From: Sphagnum compactum
Taxonomy: Eukaryota; Bryophyta; Sphagnopsida; Sphagnales
Assembly: GCA_965153455.1 (NCBI GenBank)
Contig: OZ234495.1
Location: 19,774,875 to 19,838,874 of the forward strand
Direction of reading: 5' to 3'
DNA length: 64,000 bases
Both the position numbers and the translations under genes were made by a program. The stretch's first letter is position 1. The number at the start of each line of letters is the position of its first letter. This document shows, one piece after another, positions 21,226-31,930 of this stretch. The notes under the pieces are model-generated. The model had not been told where the DNA came from. It made no database searches and worked only from the letters and a program-made list of their open reading frames with translations.

Positions 21226-24200
21226 ATGAAGTGGCTGTTGAAGAGCTTTCAAATCTTAGTCCCAGTCTTGGCTTGTCTTGTAAACAATTTGAACCTGGCT
21301 GAGGCTGTGGATGATCGTTGCGATGCAAACAATCCGTGTACCGATCCTACTGCACCTTGCTGCAGTCAGTATGGGCACTGCGGGTCCGACGAGTTGTATT
21401 GCGGTAACGGTTGTCAGAGCCAGTGTGAACTTCCGTCGTCTCCCTTACCTTCCAAGTACGAATGCGGCAGGATGGCGTCCAATGCTTTGTGCCCTACTGC
21501 TGAAAATCCATGCTGTAGCCAGTATAGCTACTGTGGGAACGACACCGAATATTGCGGTTATGGATGTCAGAGTCAATGTGATAGTGGAGGTTTGTCTTCT
21601 CTTCCCTCTTCAGGGTCTTCATTCTTGTTTTTGGGGGGGAGGGGGTTTCTAAATTTACTCTTCTTTCCTATGTTGTCCAATACCTATATTATCCAACCAT
21701 GCATAATTTGCACTAGACATACCAATATGATCACAGCTTGGATACTCACTAAAAGCTAGAAAGTCAACTTGCACATATGTAGTGAACATATTAATTAAGA
21801 TTTTGCAAAATTGATTTATATGTACACTGTACATTGGTATGCAGCACCAACAACGTCAAGAGCTTGGGTTTGGAAGCTAATTGTAATGGGTATCATTATC
21901 CCTGTAGCGGCAGGTGTTTTCATTGTTGTGTTCTTCATCATGCCAAGGTGCAAGAGTGAAATTGATAGTGACATGCCAGACGGAATTGAATTTTCACGAC
22001 TTCTGGATGGCTCTGGCTATGACACCCAAAATGAATCCGAGCACAAGGTATGTATTTGTTTCTATGCATGCATTCGGTTGAAACTAATTTTGATTGTCAA
22101 CAATCAGTGGACGACAATTCTTGGACCAAAATTAAATATTTGATGTAGCATGGTACCTAGTTTGTAGTTTTGGAAATGCCATGAGCGTAAATTTTTTTCC
22201 TAAATTATGAGAACTTCCAAAAAATGATGAAAATATTTCATTAAACAAAAATGCAATTTTTAGAATGACTTGTTCTCAGATCACATTAGTTTTTTTAATC
22301 GTTGCTTCATCTTAAGTAACCTTTTAATTCTTGACATATTTCCACACTAATTTGAAGTTCCTACATTCTTTGGCAATCTACAATGTAATGTGTTAGAGAG
22401 GAATTCATCATTAGCCAAACATATAAACATTTAAAACCAATTTTCCTTTATATTATGGTTTATATTAGTTTGACTTATTCTAATTGCCTTTTGACTACTT
22501 GTAGCCGGTGCACGATCTAAATCCAAGCTGCACGTCATCTACCCCTAATTTAGTCATTATATTTTTCCATGGCATCACATTTGGGCAAAATGATGAGTGG
22601 AAGACAACATGGACAATTAGGGAGACAAATGCAGTGTGTTGGCCACAAGAATGGTTGCCCCAAGACTTGGACGGAGAAACTCGAATTTTCTCTTTGTCAT
22701 ACGATGCAAGTTTTCATGGTGTCCACAACGATGTGACAGAGATTGGACAAAATCTCATTCAAAGCTTGGTGGACTCAAGAGAGTAAGTCTTCCCAACCCC
22801 TTGTAGAAGTCCGCCACCCTTTATATATCTAAAGATGTTTTCTTACAACTTAAGATGAGATACATAACCACTAGCACAAATCAATTTTCTCATGTAGGAG
22901 GAGCTCTCATGTAGCTTTTTGTAGAACCACATGTTTGAGATTACTTTACACAAGTGCATACATATATAGCCTTTAATATTTGCATGGACCTAAAAGTGTA
23001 AGGTAAAAGGCCCATGATCCCAAGCTCTTGTCCATGGGCTTTTACATGGTGTAAAAATGGGGCATGGCTTCTCATTTTTTATTTAGTTCCTGTGATATCC
23101 AATGGGTATCTGCCAGGCATCATGGGGAAACAAAAATGGCCACCAACCTTTACTAAAATTGGAAAGCCCCTGGAGGTGGGCTTTTGGCTTTTGTAAAGCC
23201 CAACAGCCATAATATGCTTTGTTAGAGTATCTCCAAATACACTACAAAAATCTGGTTGGGTTTTTATGTCAATCTGGAAAATAAATAGTAACAAATTCTA
23301 ATTGACATAGCTTACATGATGTCCCACGTTTCATGTAGAAACTTAAATGAATTGAACTTTGGTTGGTTAATATAAATTGAATTATTTCAATCTCATCATT
23401 AACTGAAAACTTGTTTGAAATATACTACGATAAGCTACAACAAGACAAAATCACCATATCATGAGGCATTGACTGCACCCTTGTTAAGAAAAAAGAGGAA
23501 CTTTCGTGCAAATAGAAGATTAATGACCCTTAACATGGTTGTTGGTAGGACATGTATTTGGATCCAATAAGAGATAGACTTGAAACTATGAACTGGTAAC
23601 CATCTCATGATTATTCGTCTTGAGTCATTTGCAATTGTCGTAAACTACAGCCCATTGAATAATTTAGTCAATAAATTCTTTTATATGGAGAATTGTGAAT
23701 ATTGTTTATAATGCACTATGTTTTTTATTCATAAAGTGTTTATAATATTAATAAGTGTTAACTAAAATTGTATCAAGGACTAACTAAGATGATGATTTGC
23801 ACTTTACATGTGTAGCTACCAGGAGCTTTGGGGAGGACGGATAATATTAATTGGCCATAGTTTTGGAGGTCTTGTAATCAAAAGCTTGGTGGTTGAAATT
23901 GGGAAACGCAGGTTAGCAGTAACAAAAAATGGTTCTGAAAAAAGAACAAAGATGAATTGCACTAGGTTTTTGAAAAACCTTTCGGGGATAGTGTTTTACA
24001 GTGTACCACATTCTGGCACTACACCCAAGTTTAGGGATTATTACATGGAACGATGGACCAACTCCAATACAAAGGATGTAGCCAAATCTGGCTTTTGGGC
24101 TAATGTTGACATGTTTAATCGACAAATGAGTGAGCTTGCGGTGGCTTTTGAGGACTTCATAGAAAGTGACCTCATCATATATGCATTTTTGGAGACACAA

Positions 24201-25072
24201 CCGATAAACAAAAAATGGGTAAGCATTCCACGAAACCTCTTGGTTACGGTATTCAATCAAACTCAACAAAAATTTGGAACTATTAAATTTCAAGTGTCAT
24301 AGAGCTAATTGTTGTTAGTTGCATATGAATGTCTTGTTCATTAAATGTATTTTTGAGGGCAAATTGCTAATGTGATAGGTTTGCAAAAGGATTCAAAAAC
24401 AATTTCCTAATTTTACATTGAACTTCATTTAGGTAATTTGAAGGAAAAATGCAAAACTTATTGTTACTCAAGGTATTATGCAAAATATAGGTAGTACCAT
24501 AGTAACTTGGCAACTTCAACACTAATTATATTATTTTCAGAAATTTCAAAATTTTCAAATAATATTTTTCACCTAAAACGGAAAATTTGTGAAGGAGATT
24601 AAAGACTCTTTGAGAATATTATATTTTCTACCAAATTTAATTAATTATTTGATAGACGCGTGTTGAAGCTGCCATTATATTACTGTATTGAACAAGTTAT
24701 GTAAGATCAAACAGTTTCCAATACCATAGTGACCCCTTCTGTAAATGGTAATCATGTTAGAAAATGAATATAACATGATAGCAATATTTACTCACTATTT
24801 TAAATTGTACTTTTAACAAGATATATTTAAAATAATGAACACATAGTTGTAGTTATATTGAAGGAACGTGGCATGTGCAGGGAATTTTAGTGCCACTTGC
24901 CTCAGCTCAAATAGGGGCGAAACACAATTTCTACAAGGTTGAAACTGCCAATCATTTCACAACTTGCAAGCCTAAAGACAAAAATGACCCCATGTATAAA
25001 ATATTATTGGCAGTTTTGGAACGTTGTGTTAAGGATGACACTAGGATTGATATATCAAGAAAATTAGATTAG
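21226..25072 (+). CDS. Hevein-hevein-transmembrane-alpha/beta hydrolase (SERAC1-like) protein
   Basis: Five exons join in frame: 21226-21589, 21845-22047, 22505-22782, 23816-24218, 24881-25072, giving 479 residues. All introns are GT-AG and no lesion is visible. Residues 1-27 form a signal peptide (likely cut after AEA). Two chitin-binding hevein domains follow (about 31-67 and 79-118), each with all eight cysteines. Residues 130-154 are one membrane span ending in PRCK, so the N-terminus should face outside and the rest the cytosol. Residues 200-470 resemble SERAC1-type serine hydrolases: VIIFFHG for the oxyanion region, the nucleophile elbow GHSFGG with Ser297, a candidate acid Glu408 in LETQP, and His441 in ANHFTTCKP. 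Hevein domains bind chitin oligomers; substrates of plant SERAC1-like hydrolases are poorly known. By inference it is a membrane receptor or anchored enzyme that senses fungal chitin. The start is supported by the signal peptide, and the transcript start may lie in the duplicated leader to the left. Whether the exons are joined as one mRNA is not proven. Confidence 0.8.
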
Positions 25073-25900
25073 CAGATAATAATTACTTGATATTAGTTGG
25101 AAGGTAACAAGGTCCATTTAGTCATATGGTCATTTCTACAAGATTGAAGGTGCCACTCATGTTTGATAATTATAATCATATTTCCATTGATAAATTGGGC
25201 CCTTTAAGGATTTTGGGGAAATAGGTGGACTATACTGTTGCCCTTATAATTAGGTTATTGAATGTGTCCACTTTTGAAATAGAGGCATCCATATATTAAA
25301 AGTATATGATCATGCTTCATTATTCATATTGGCTTAATATTGTATTTACAAATATTTAGGTTGATACCCTACCCTACCAAGTTGGTATGTGGTCAAAATT
25401 TTGGTACCTAATATGAATAGCATGGTCATTTTGTGAGAACAAACCTAGGTATGAATATGTTTTTCGACATTCTTGACTTTGAACTTGGGGCATACATATC
25501 ATATTATGGATGTGGTGGCACTTTCAAAGGAAAAAGTGTAATCAACCTTTGGTAAGGTTGTCAATGTAACCCTACCATTGTTTGTGGTTAAGACATATGG
25601 TCCAATACTATATCATTCAATGATCTTTAGGTCAGTTCACATTTAAGGGTAGGCTATCAAAAAATAGAAAAAAAAAGTGTAAGTTAACCTAAATAGTTAG
25701 GGTTTATTTTTAGGTTAGTTAGGTTACTTTTAAGGTTAGTGGGAGTAGTTACCATTGGGGGCAATATGTTGTTCACATTACACACTTTAAGTAAGGTAGG
25801 TAGGACATGTGTCGTGTTATTATTAACCTATCATTTAAAGATTGCGAACACACTCATGACGAGGTAAGTTCTTTCCCTCCCAACTCATTTGCATCATTAC
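25073..25900. other. 3' flank of the hevein-hydrolase gene, no further gene
   Basis: AT-rich sequence follows the stop codon. GGTTA/AGGTTAG words cluster at 25680-25760. I see no coding region. Confidence 0.35.
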
Positions 25901-25911
25901 CTTTTTTTTAT

Positions 25912-26495
25912 GTGTGCGAAGCTCTTTTAAACTTTGTTTATGTAATTTTTCGTTGTTCCTCAAGTTTCATTTTCGTACTTTCAATTGTCCAATTCCTTGT
26001 GTTGTTTTTGCATGCAAAGCTCCTCCGAGCTCTATTGTTGTAGTTCCTCCTTGCTCCTGAATTTCTTTTTTCAATTTTTGGTTGTGCAAGTTTTGTGTTC
26101 TTTTCGCATGCAAAGTTCCTTCGAACTCTATTTTGTAACTTTCTTTGCTCTCAACTTTTCATTTTCTTGCTTTGATTATGGAGCTCCTTTGTGTTCTTTT
26201 TGTGTGCAAAACTCCTCCAAGTTATGTTCATAAAACTTTTCATTGTTCTTCAAGTTTCAATTTCCTACTTTCGATTGTGCAGCTCCTCATTGTTCTTTTC
26301 ACGTCCAAAGTCCATAAGCTCTATTGATGTAACTCCTTGCTTTTAGTTCTTTTTTTTTATTTTTGATTGTGTAACTCTTATGTTCTTTTTGCGTGTGAGG
26401 CTCCTTAGAGCTCTATTGTTATAGCTCCTCCTTGTTCCTAACTTTTTAATTGTGGAGTTCTTATGCTTTCCATGTGCAAAGTTCCTTTAAACTAT
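25912..26495. repeat. Degenerate minisatellite, about 96-base period, seven units
   Basis: The anchor (G/C)(C/T)(A/G)TG(C/T)(G/A)AA(A/G)(G/C)(T/C)(T/C)C recurs at about 25912, 26010, 26106, 26202, 26301, 26391 and 26472. It is followed by AGCTCTATTGTTGTA-like and TTTC.ATTGTGCA.CTC-like stretches. The copies differ by many substitutions, so the array is old. Several plus-strand frames run through it as by-products. Confidence 0.8.
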
Positions 26496-26499
26496 GATC

Positions 26500-27520
26500 G
26501 TTTCTGCACTTTATAATGCGGCCATTACAAGTGGTTATTCTTACACAATTTTTGTAAGTTGTGTTATAGATTTAAGGTTTGATTCTACAAGGTTTCAACA
26601 TAGCATAATTTAACCTTCTGTTTGAAGCTCCAATGCCTCTTCTGGAAGATGTTTGGTTTATTTTTGAAATGATGCATCATAGAATTGTTCTTCACTAGTA
26701 CTAAGTTTCGTGTGTGTGATATTATGAGGAGTAGAAAACTTGGTGACTAGGTTAAAGCAGGATCAACCACCTCTAATATTCACACTTTTTGATGACGTAG
26801 TACAATAATCACAAAGTGGATTGAACATTTTCGTGTTAATATGAAATTTGTCCATCATTTGATAGAGAAGTTAAAACCTTTCATGGGTAGATGCAAGCTA
26901 CAATGGTTCATTTTTGTGATGAAACGATGTTTTTCTTTGAGTACCTTTTATTCAAATGCATGTGATGATTAATATATCCATAGATCTAATTGGGACTTGA
27001 ATTAAGATTATGGAGAGAATTGTGTGGTTATTTATTGATAAAAAAATTCATTTGTTAATAGTAATGGACTTTTGAAGTTGAAAAATATAGATTGGTTGTT
27101 TGACTAAAACATCACAAAATTGAAAAATTTATATTGATTCACATTTCAAATTTGTTATTGGGACTTAATATATAATGTAATACAAGATGATAAACTCATA
27201 TGAAGAATCTTTTTTTTTAAAAATTAATCGTTTAATAGTTAAGGACTTTTGAATGGTGAAATTTGATCATATTTTCATAAGTCCATATGAGTTGCAATTT
27301 TTGTTTGTTTTTAAATTTTTTTGTCCCAAAAGCATATTTTGAAATTTTTAGATGGGGCATTATTCCTATGGACTTATGGATTTTCCTTTTAGGACTTCCA
27401 AACTAAAAAATGATATATTACATTAAATACAAGTTTTCACATAAATTTGGGAAGGTTTATAGGTGATTGAACATGTTTTATTCAAAGATTAGAATAATAA
27501 TATTTTTTAAAGTAACAACC
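26500..27520. other. AT-rich stretch without recognised features
   Basis: No gene, RNA or clear repeat seen. Poly-T/poly-A runs lie near 27210 and 27310. Confidence 0.35.
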
Positions 27521-27524
27521 ATGT

Positions 27525-28400
27525 CCATTTGTGTCGTAACCCTAGCCTTGGGCTTGCGACCAGGGCAAGGGCTGGCAAGGTTGCAGGCCAAGAGGAAAGT
27601 TCGGGAGTCACACTGCATGCTCCCGGGAACGTAAGAGAGTGTGAGGGAATGAACCCTCACACTCCCAAGGGAGTTTCCACTTTGGAGTTGGAGTCCCAGT
27701 GGATTCTCGAATCTTCAGAGGGCGATTACAAGGGTCAAAACTCATTGAATAAAAGAGTTCTTTATATCATTGGAAAGCTCTTGGACGTAGATGTCTCGCA
27801 TGACCCATTTGGACATATGAAACACAAGTTATGGCCAAAAGAAGGGCCGAGAGTCAAATTGACAATTTGACTTCCAACCATTAAAAGTCGAGAATCGATT
27901 CGATTTCCTTATGTTCAGATGGCATGCGACATACCGTTGGAAAGCTCTCGACGAAGACTACAACTTTGCTTCAAACATCATCTCAATCGGAGATCTGAAC
28001 GCAAAGTTATGGGGGCCCCAAAATCACATGAGTCCCAACTTTGGCAATTTCGGGACTCGCATTTGGGAGTCCCAGGACAAAATGCCATTTGGATGTGGGC
28101 CCCATGGAGAGGCACATAATATACTATAAGGGGGAAAGTGATGGCTTCCCCCAAGTCCGGGCCGTGGTGAGTCTTGTGAGTTCGAGTTTGCCCATGGCTC
28201 TTCCTAGCACCAAAAGTGCTTCAATTATGCACTAACTAACTTGTTGTTTGGTTTGATTCGTGTGAGTGATTAAATGCTTGTCATTCTTACTAGTCCCATT
28301 CTGGAACTCCAGCACGCCCTTCTACCCCTAAAGTGCTGCGAGCCAGGGAGTGTGCCCTGACTCCTTACTCTTCCGTTGTTTTCACTTCAGATTCACATTT
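27525..28400. repeat. GC-richer LTR-like segment with an internal direct repeat
   Basis: The segment stands out from its AT-rich surroundings by higher GC and paired words. TTGGAAAGCTCT..GACG..GA recurs at about 27769 and 27944, each followed by (CA)AAGTTATGG at about 27827 and 28002. GAGTCCCA-type words recur at 27690, 28030 and 28066. This layout resembles the LTR of a Gypsy-type retrotransposon, perhaps a solo LTR. I could not find terminal TG..CA ends, a target-site duplication or a partner copy in the window. Confidence 0.35.
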
Positions 28401-28469
28401 GGAGTCTATTAAGGAACCAAGGAGCGTGAAAATTTGAATCATTTTAAAGAATCTCATATGGACTTGTAG

Positions 28470-29365
28470 GGAATGTAATGTAACATGTAGTTTGTACAAA
28501 CTTGTGCATGCGTCTAAGTACTTGCATTGTTCTGAATTGTTTGCTATCAAAAACTCAACTATCCACTTTGCCCTGCATGAATTTGTGGGTGCAATGAACA
28601 TTGTTTTGAAGAACCAAATGAAATGGCCAAAGGGCAATGACTTAATTGAAGTCATGGATGGGGTCAAGGACTTCTATGGCATGTCGTCAATCCATGGCAC
28701 CATAGATGCAACACAAATTCATGTGCAAAAGTAAAAGGCCAAAGTTTTTGCAACTAACTTTTATTCTTTCAAATCAAAGGGTTACATCATTCACATGCAA
28801 GATGTTATGGACCATCGAAAGAGGTTTTGAGATGTGTATGTTAGGATTCCAAGTTTTATCAATGATGCTCAAATTTTGAGGATGTTTTCTTTGTACCACA
28901 AAACCATTGAAAAAAAATTGTTTGTTATTGAATTGGATAAGAAGGTATCAAACCTTACATTCTAGGGGACAATGGCTATCCTTTATTGTCGTGGCTGATG
29001 CTACCACGTAAACAAGCAAAGGTACATCAAATTATCTTCAAAGCTCTTTAGAATCAACAATTATTTTGTGGCAGAAATGTGGTTGCAATTTTTTTTGGAA
29101 TCTTTGAAAAGATGTCTAGGAGGCTCTCATTGAAGACCAATTTAAACATCTTTTTTTTGTCAAATGTTTGTTGTTACATGGTTTGATCTTCAATGGCAAA
29201 AATGAGGATGTTGAATCCTTGATTATTCAATTGGAAGTTGAGAATCATGAACAACTAACTCAAATCATAAGGAAGGATGAAGAAAGAAATGCAAAAGTAG
29301 GTATTGACATTGATGGTGAACATGTTCCTTTACATGATGATGAGGTTTTTGGAAGCACACAATGA
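28470..29365 (+). mobile_element. PIF/Harbinger (HARBI1-like) transposase relic
   Basis: The plus strand encodes, in pieces, the conserved order of a plant PIF/Harbinger DDE transposase: KNSTIHFALHEFVGAMNIV, KWPKGNDLIEVMDGVKDFYG, SSIHGTIDATQIHVQK (28492-28734), then YSFKSKGYIIHMQDVMDHRK and NDAQILRMFSLYHKT. After several stops comes a tail LLHGLIFNGKNEDVESLIIQ (29168-29365) that corresponds to the usual C-terminal LLHNMILNGKDEDVE-type segment. The first catalytic Asp region (GTIDATQI) is preserved, but stops and frameshifts between 28735 and 29160 destroy the rest. Terminal repeats were not identified. Confidence 0.8.
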
Positions 29366-29689
29366 ATAACTCTAGAATAGTATTTTGGAACTTGTAGGCC
29401 ATGGATTCGAAAATGAATGATGTTTTATCTTTTAAAGATTGCATGAATCTAAAAACTATGAATTTGAAAAGTTAAAAATTGAAACTGGAAAATGACCTAT
29501 TCTGTTTATTTTCCTTGATGTATTTAGTTCACTTCATCATCACTAACAGGAATGTTGGCTTTTGGATTTTCATCTTGTGATGAATCAGAGAAAATGTTTA
29601 CCGGTGGTGAGATTTCAACTTTATCTTGAATGAAAGTGTGACATTTTGTGATGCTCAAATTACTAGAACATTCACCATGTTCTTGCTTG

Positions 29690-29969
29690 TGTGATGAATA
29701 TTCTTATTTTTAGATTTTAGATATTGCAAATGTTCTTTGGTTGTGCATTTCTAAGTTTTGCGACGTTGTTTTTCAATCTCAAATTGTGTCATGTTTATGC
29801 ATTCCATCTCATCAAAAAACATTCTGATGTTTTTGTCTAAAGCCTCCAAGATTAGGGAAAACACATTTGACCTCTTGCATTTGACACTTGTGTTCTCGAG
29901 CGCCAATGGTGTTGTAAGTTTGTTTGTAAATGTTGTTAATGTTGCTATAGATGAAGAATTTAGGATCAC
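29690..29969 (-). pseudogene. Possible Myb/trihelix-like accessory ORF of the Harbinger element
   Basis: A minus-strand frame of 72 residues reads ..LALENTSVKCKRSNVFSLIL..LDKNIRMFFDEMECINMTQFEIEKQRRKT. Opposite-strand placement next to a PIF/Harbinger transposase is where the second gene (a Myb-like DNA-binding protein) usually sits, and the charged C-terminus fits weakly. The DNA-binding domain itself is not visible, so this is a positional inference. Confidence 0.3.
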
Positions 29970-30466
29970 TATCCTTGGATGACCTTGGGAGGATTCGGAA
30001 TAATCATTAAGATTAATAATAGGTGTTTTACGATCATGGGCATGAAAACAACCAAGTTTACAAGATTTTTAAAATCAAACTGAAAACAAGGAAAGGCCTG
30101 ATCCCAAATCCAAATCATGATTAAAAAAAGAATAAGAACATGACAAATGCAAGACAATAATTCAACAAGATTTTATTATAAAAATGAAACAAAAACAGAA
30201 TAAAATTGTGACAAGAAAATATAAACACAATTGGTGTTGAACAAATTAAATGTGATGGAAAATTCTATTTTTATTTATGTTCATTAGGCACCTAATTCAA
30301 GGAAGTTTATCCAGAAACTTCCAATCTACATGTGGCCCATGTTCACCCATGTGCACCCATGTGTGAATTATGAGTACACTAAGACTCAACTAAGATGAAC
30401 TTAAAGTTTAACTAAAAGTGAATTGAGGGTTAACTAAAAGTGAACTACAAGTTACTTAATTTAAAT

Positions 30467-30774
30467 GAACTAAGAGTTAACTAAAAATGAATTACGATTT
30501 AATTAAAAGTGAACTAAGAGTTAACTAAAAATGAATTACGATTTAGTTAAACGTGAACTAAGAATTAACTAGAAATGAATTATGATTTAATTAAAAGTGA
30601 ACTAAAAATTAACTAGAAATGAATTAAGATTTAATTAAAAGTGATCTAAGAATTAACTAGAAATGAACTATGATTTAATTAAAAGTACACTAAAAATTAA
30701 CTAGAAATGAATTAAGATTTAATTAAAAGTGAATTAAAAATTAACTTGAAATAAATTAAAAATAAACCTAAACT
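30467..30774. repeat. Minisatellite, 44-base units, about seven copies
   Basis: The unit starts GAACTAAGAGTTAACTA and continues AAAATGAATTACGATTTAAT then TAAAAGT. It repeats every 44 bases with a few substitutions per copy. Weaker TTAACTAAAAGTGAA words extend it left to about 30390 and right to about 30830. It directly precedes the Gypsy relic on its right. Confidence 0.9.
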
Positions 30775-30859
30775 TAACTAGAAGCTTATTAAGAGTGAAT
30801 TGAAACTAAATTAAGTGTTAGGTACAAGTTCATTATAAGTCATGAATGAACATTCAAAT

Positions 30860-31930
30860 GAATGAACCCTATGGCATTGGCATCCATGACATCACCTCCC
30901 CTTCTAACGATGAATTCCATGAGGAGCGGATTTAAGCTTCTTTGGATATCATTGATGAAATTCGTGAACCTTTTCCATGGCATTTGATAAGTTTTTCATT
31001 GGTTCCCAAATGTGTTCGCTCACATCATACCCATGCTAATGAGCAAGATATTGGAGGTGATGATTAAAGATCTTTGAATCCAAAATGTTCTCCACTTCAT
31101 ATTTTTGTTTGCCATCGACCTCAATAGGTGGAAGGGGATCACAAATTCTTCCTAGAATGGTAGATGCATGGTAAGGTTCCAATAAGGAAACATGAAACAC
31201 AAGATGGATTTTCATAAAACTTGGAAGCTTGAATTGAAAAACCACGACATTAATTTGTTTCACAATGAAAAATGGACCTAGCCTCCGATGATCCAACTTT
31301 TCTGATGGCCTTGTTGTTTTGATATGTTATCGTTAAAGTCAAACCTGGTCCTTAACCTTGAACCTGGGTATTCCTTCCAATGTTCATCAACATTTTCCCA
31401 GTATCACCTTTGCTTTTTTTCGAGGTTAAATACGAGTTGAGCTTGAACATCTGTTAACAACATGGCTCGATCCTCAGCTACTGGATTCACAATTCTGTTC
31501 ACACCTTGATTGTGAAACTTGGGGTGCAAACCATGATTTGCAAATAAAGGTGTTTGTTGGGTTGATGAATGCATTATGTTGTTGTAGGCAAATTCTGTCA
31601 CATGCCCAAAAAATTTGACTAATTATTTTGATGATAATTGGTTGTGCATCGTAAATATTGTTTCAAGACTTGTTTGACCCGTTTCATTTGCCTATTCATT
31701 TAGGGGTGGAAAACATATGACAATTTCACTTTCACACCTAAAAGTTCAAAGAGTCGTTTCCAAAACTTGGATGCAAATTGAGGCCCATGATAAAAAATGA
31801 TATCTTTGGGAAGACCATGATACAAAAAAACATGATCAAAGTATAACTTGGTTGTTCCTTCGCCAACTTGTGATGGTTTACAAGAATTGACTACTAGATG
31901 TGCAAGAAGGATGTTCATTTGCATTTGTTA
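30860..31930 (-). mobile_element. Ty3/Gypsy chromovirus relic (integrase end plus chromodomain)
   Basis: Read on the minus strand from 31930, the order is integrase core (FDHVFLYHGLPKDIIFYHGP then QFASKFWKRLFELLGVK), the region FAYNNIMHSSTQQTPLFANH, LDHRRLGPFFIV, the linker PSFMKIHLVFHVSLLEPYH, and a chromodomain-type tail (YEVENILDSKIFNHHLQYL, GYDVSEHIWEPMKNLSN, EFHQRYPK). Stops and frameshifts occur throughout. In the position where integrases keep a catalytic Asp (usually S-D-R-G-P-Q-F) this copy has F-Y-H-G-P-Q-F, so it is inactive. Chromodomains steer integration to heterochromatin. It is a different fragment from the relic near 5.5 kb and has the opposite orientation. Confidence 0.85.
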
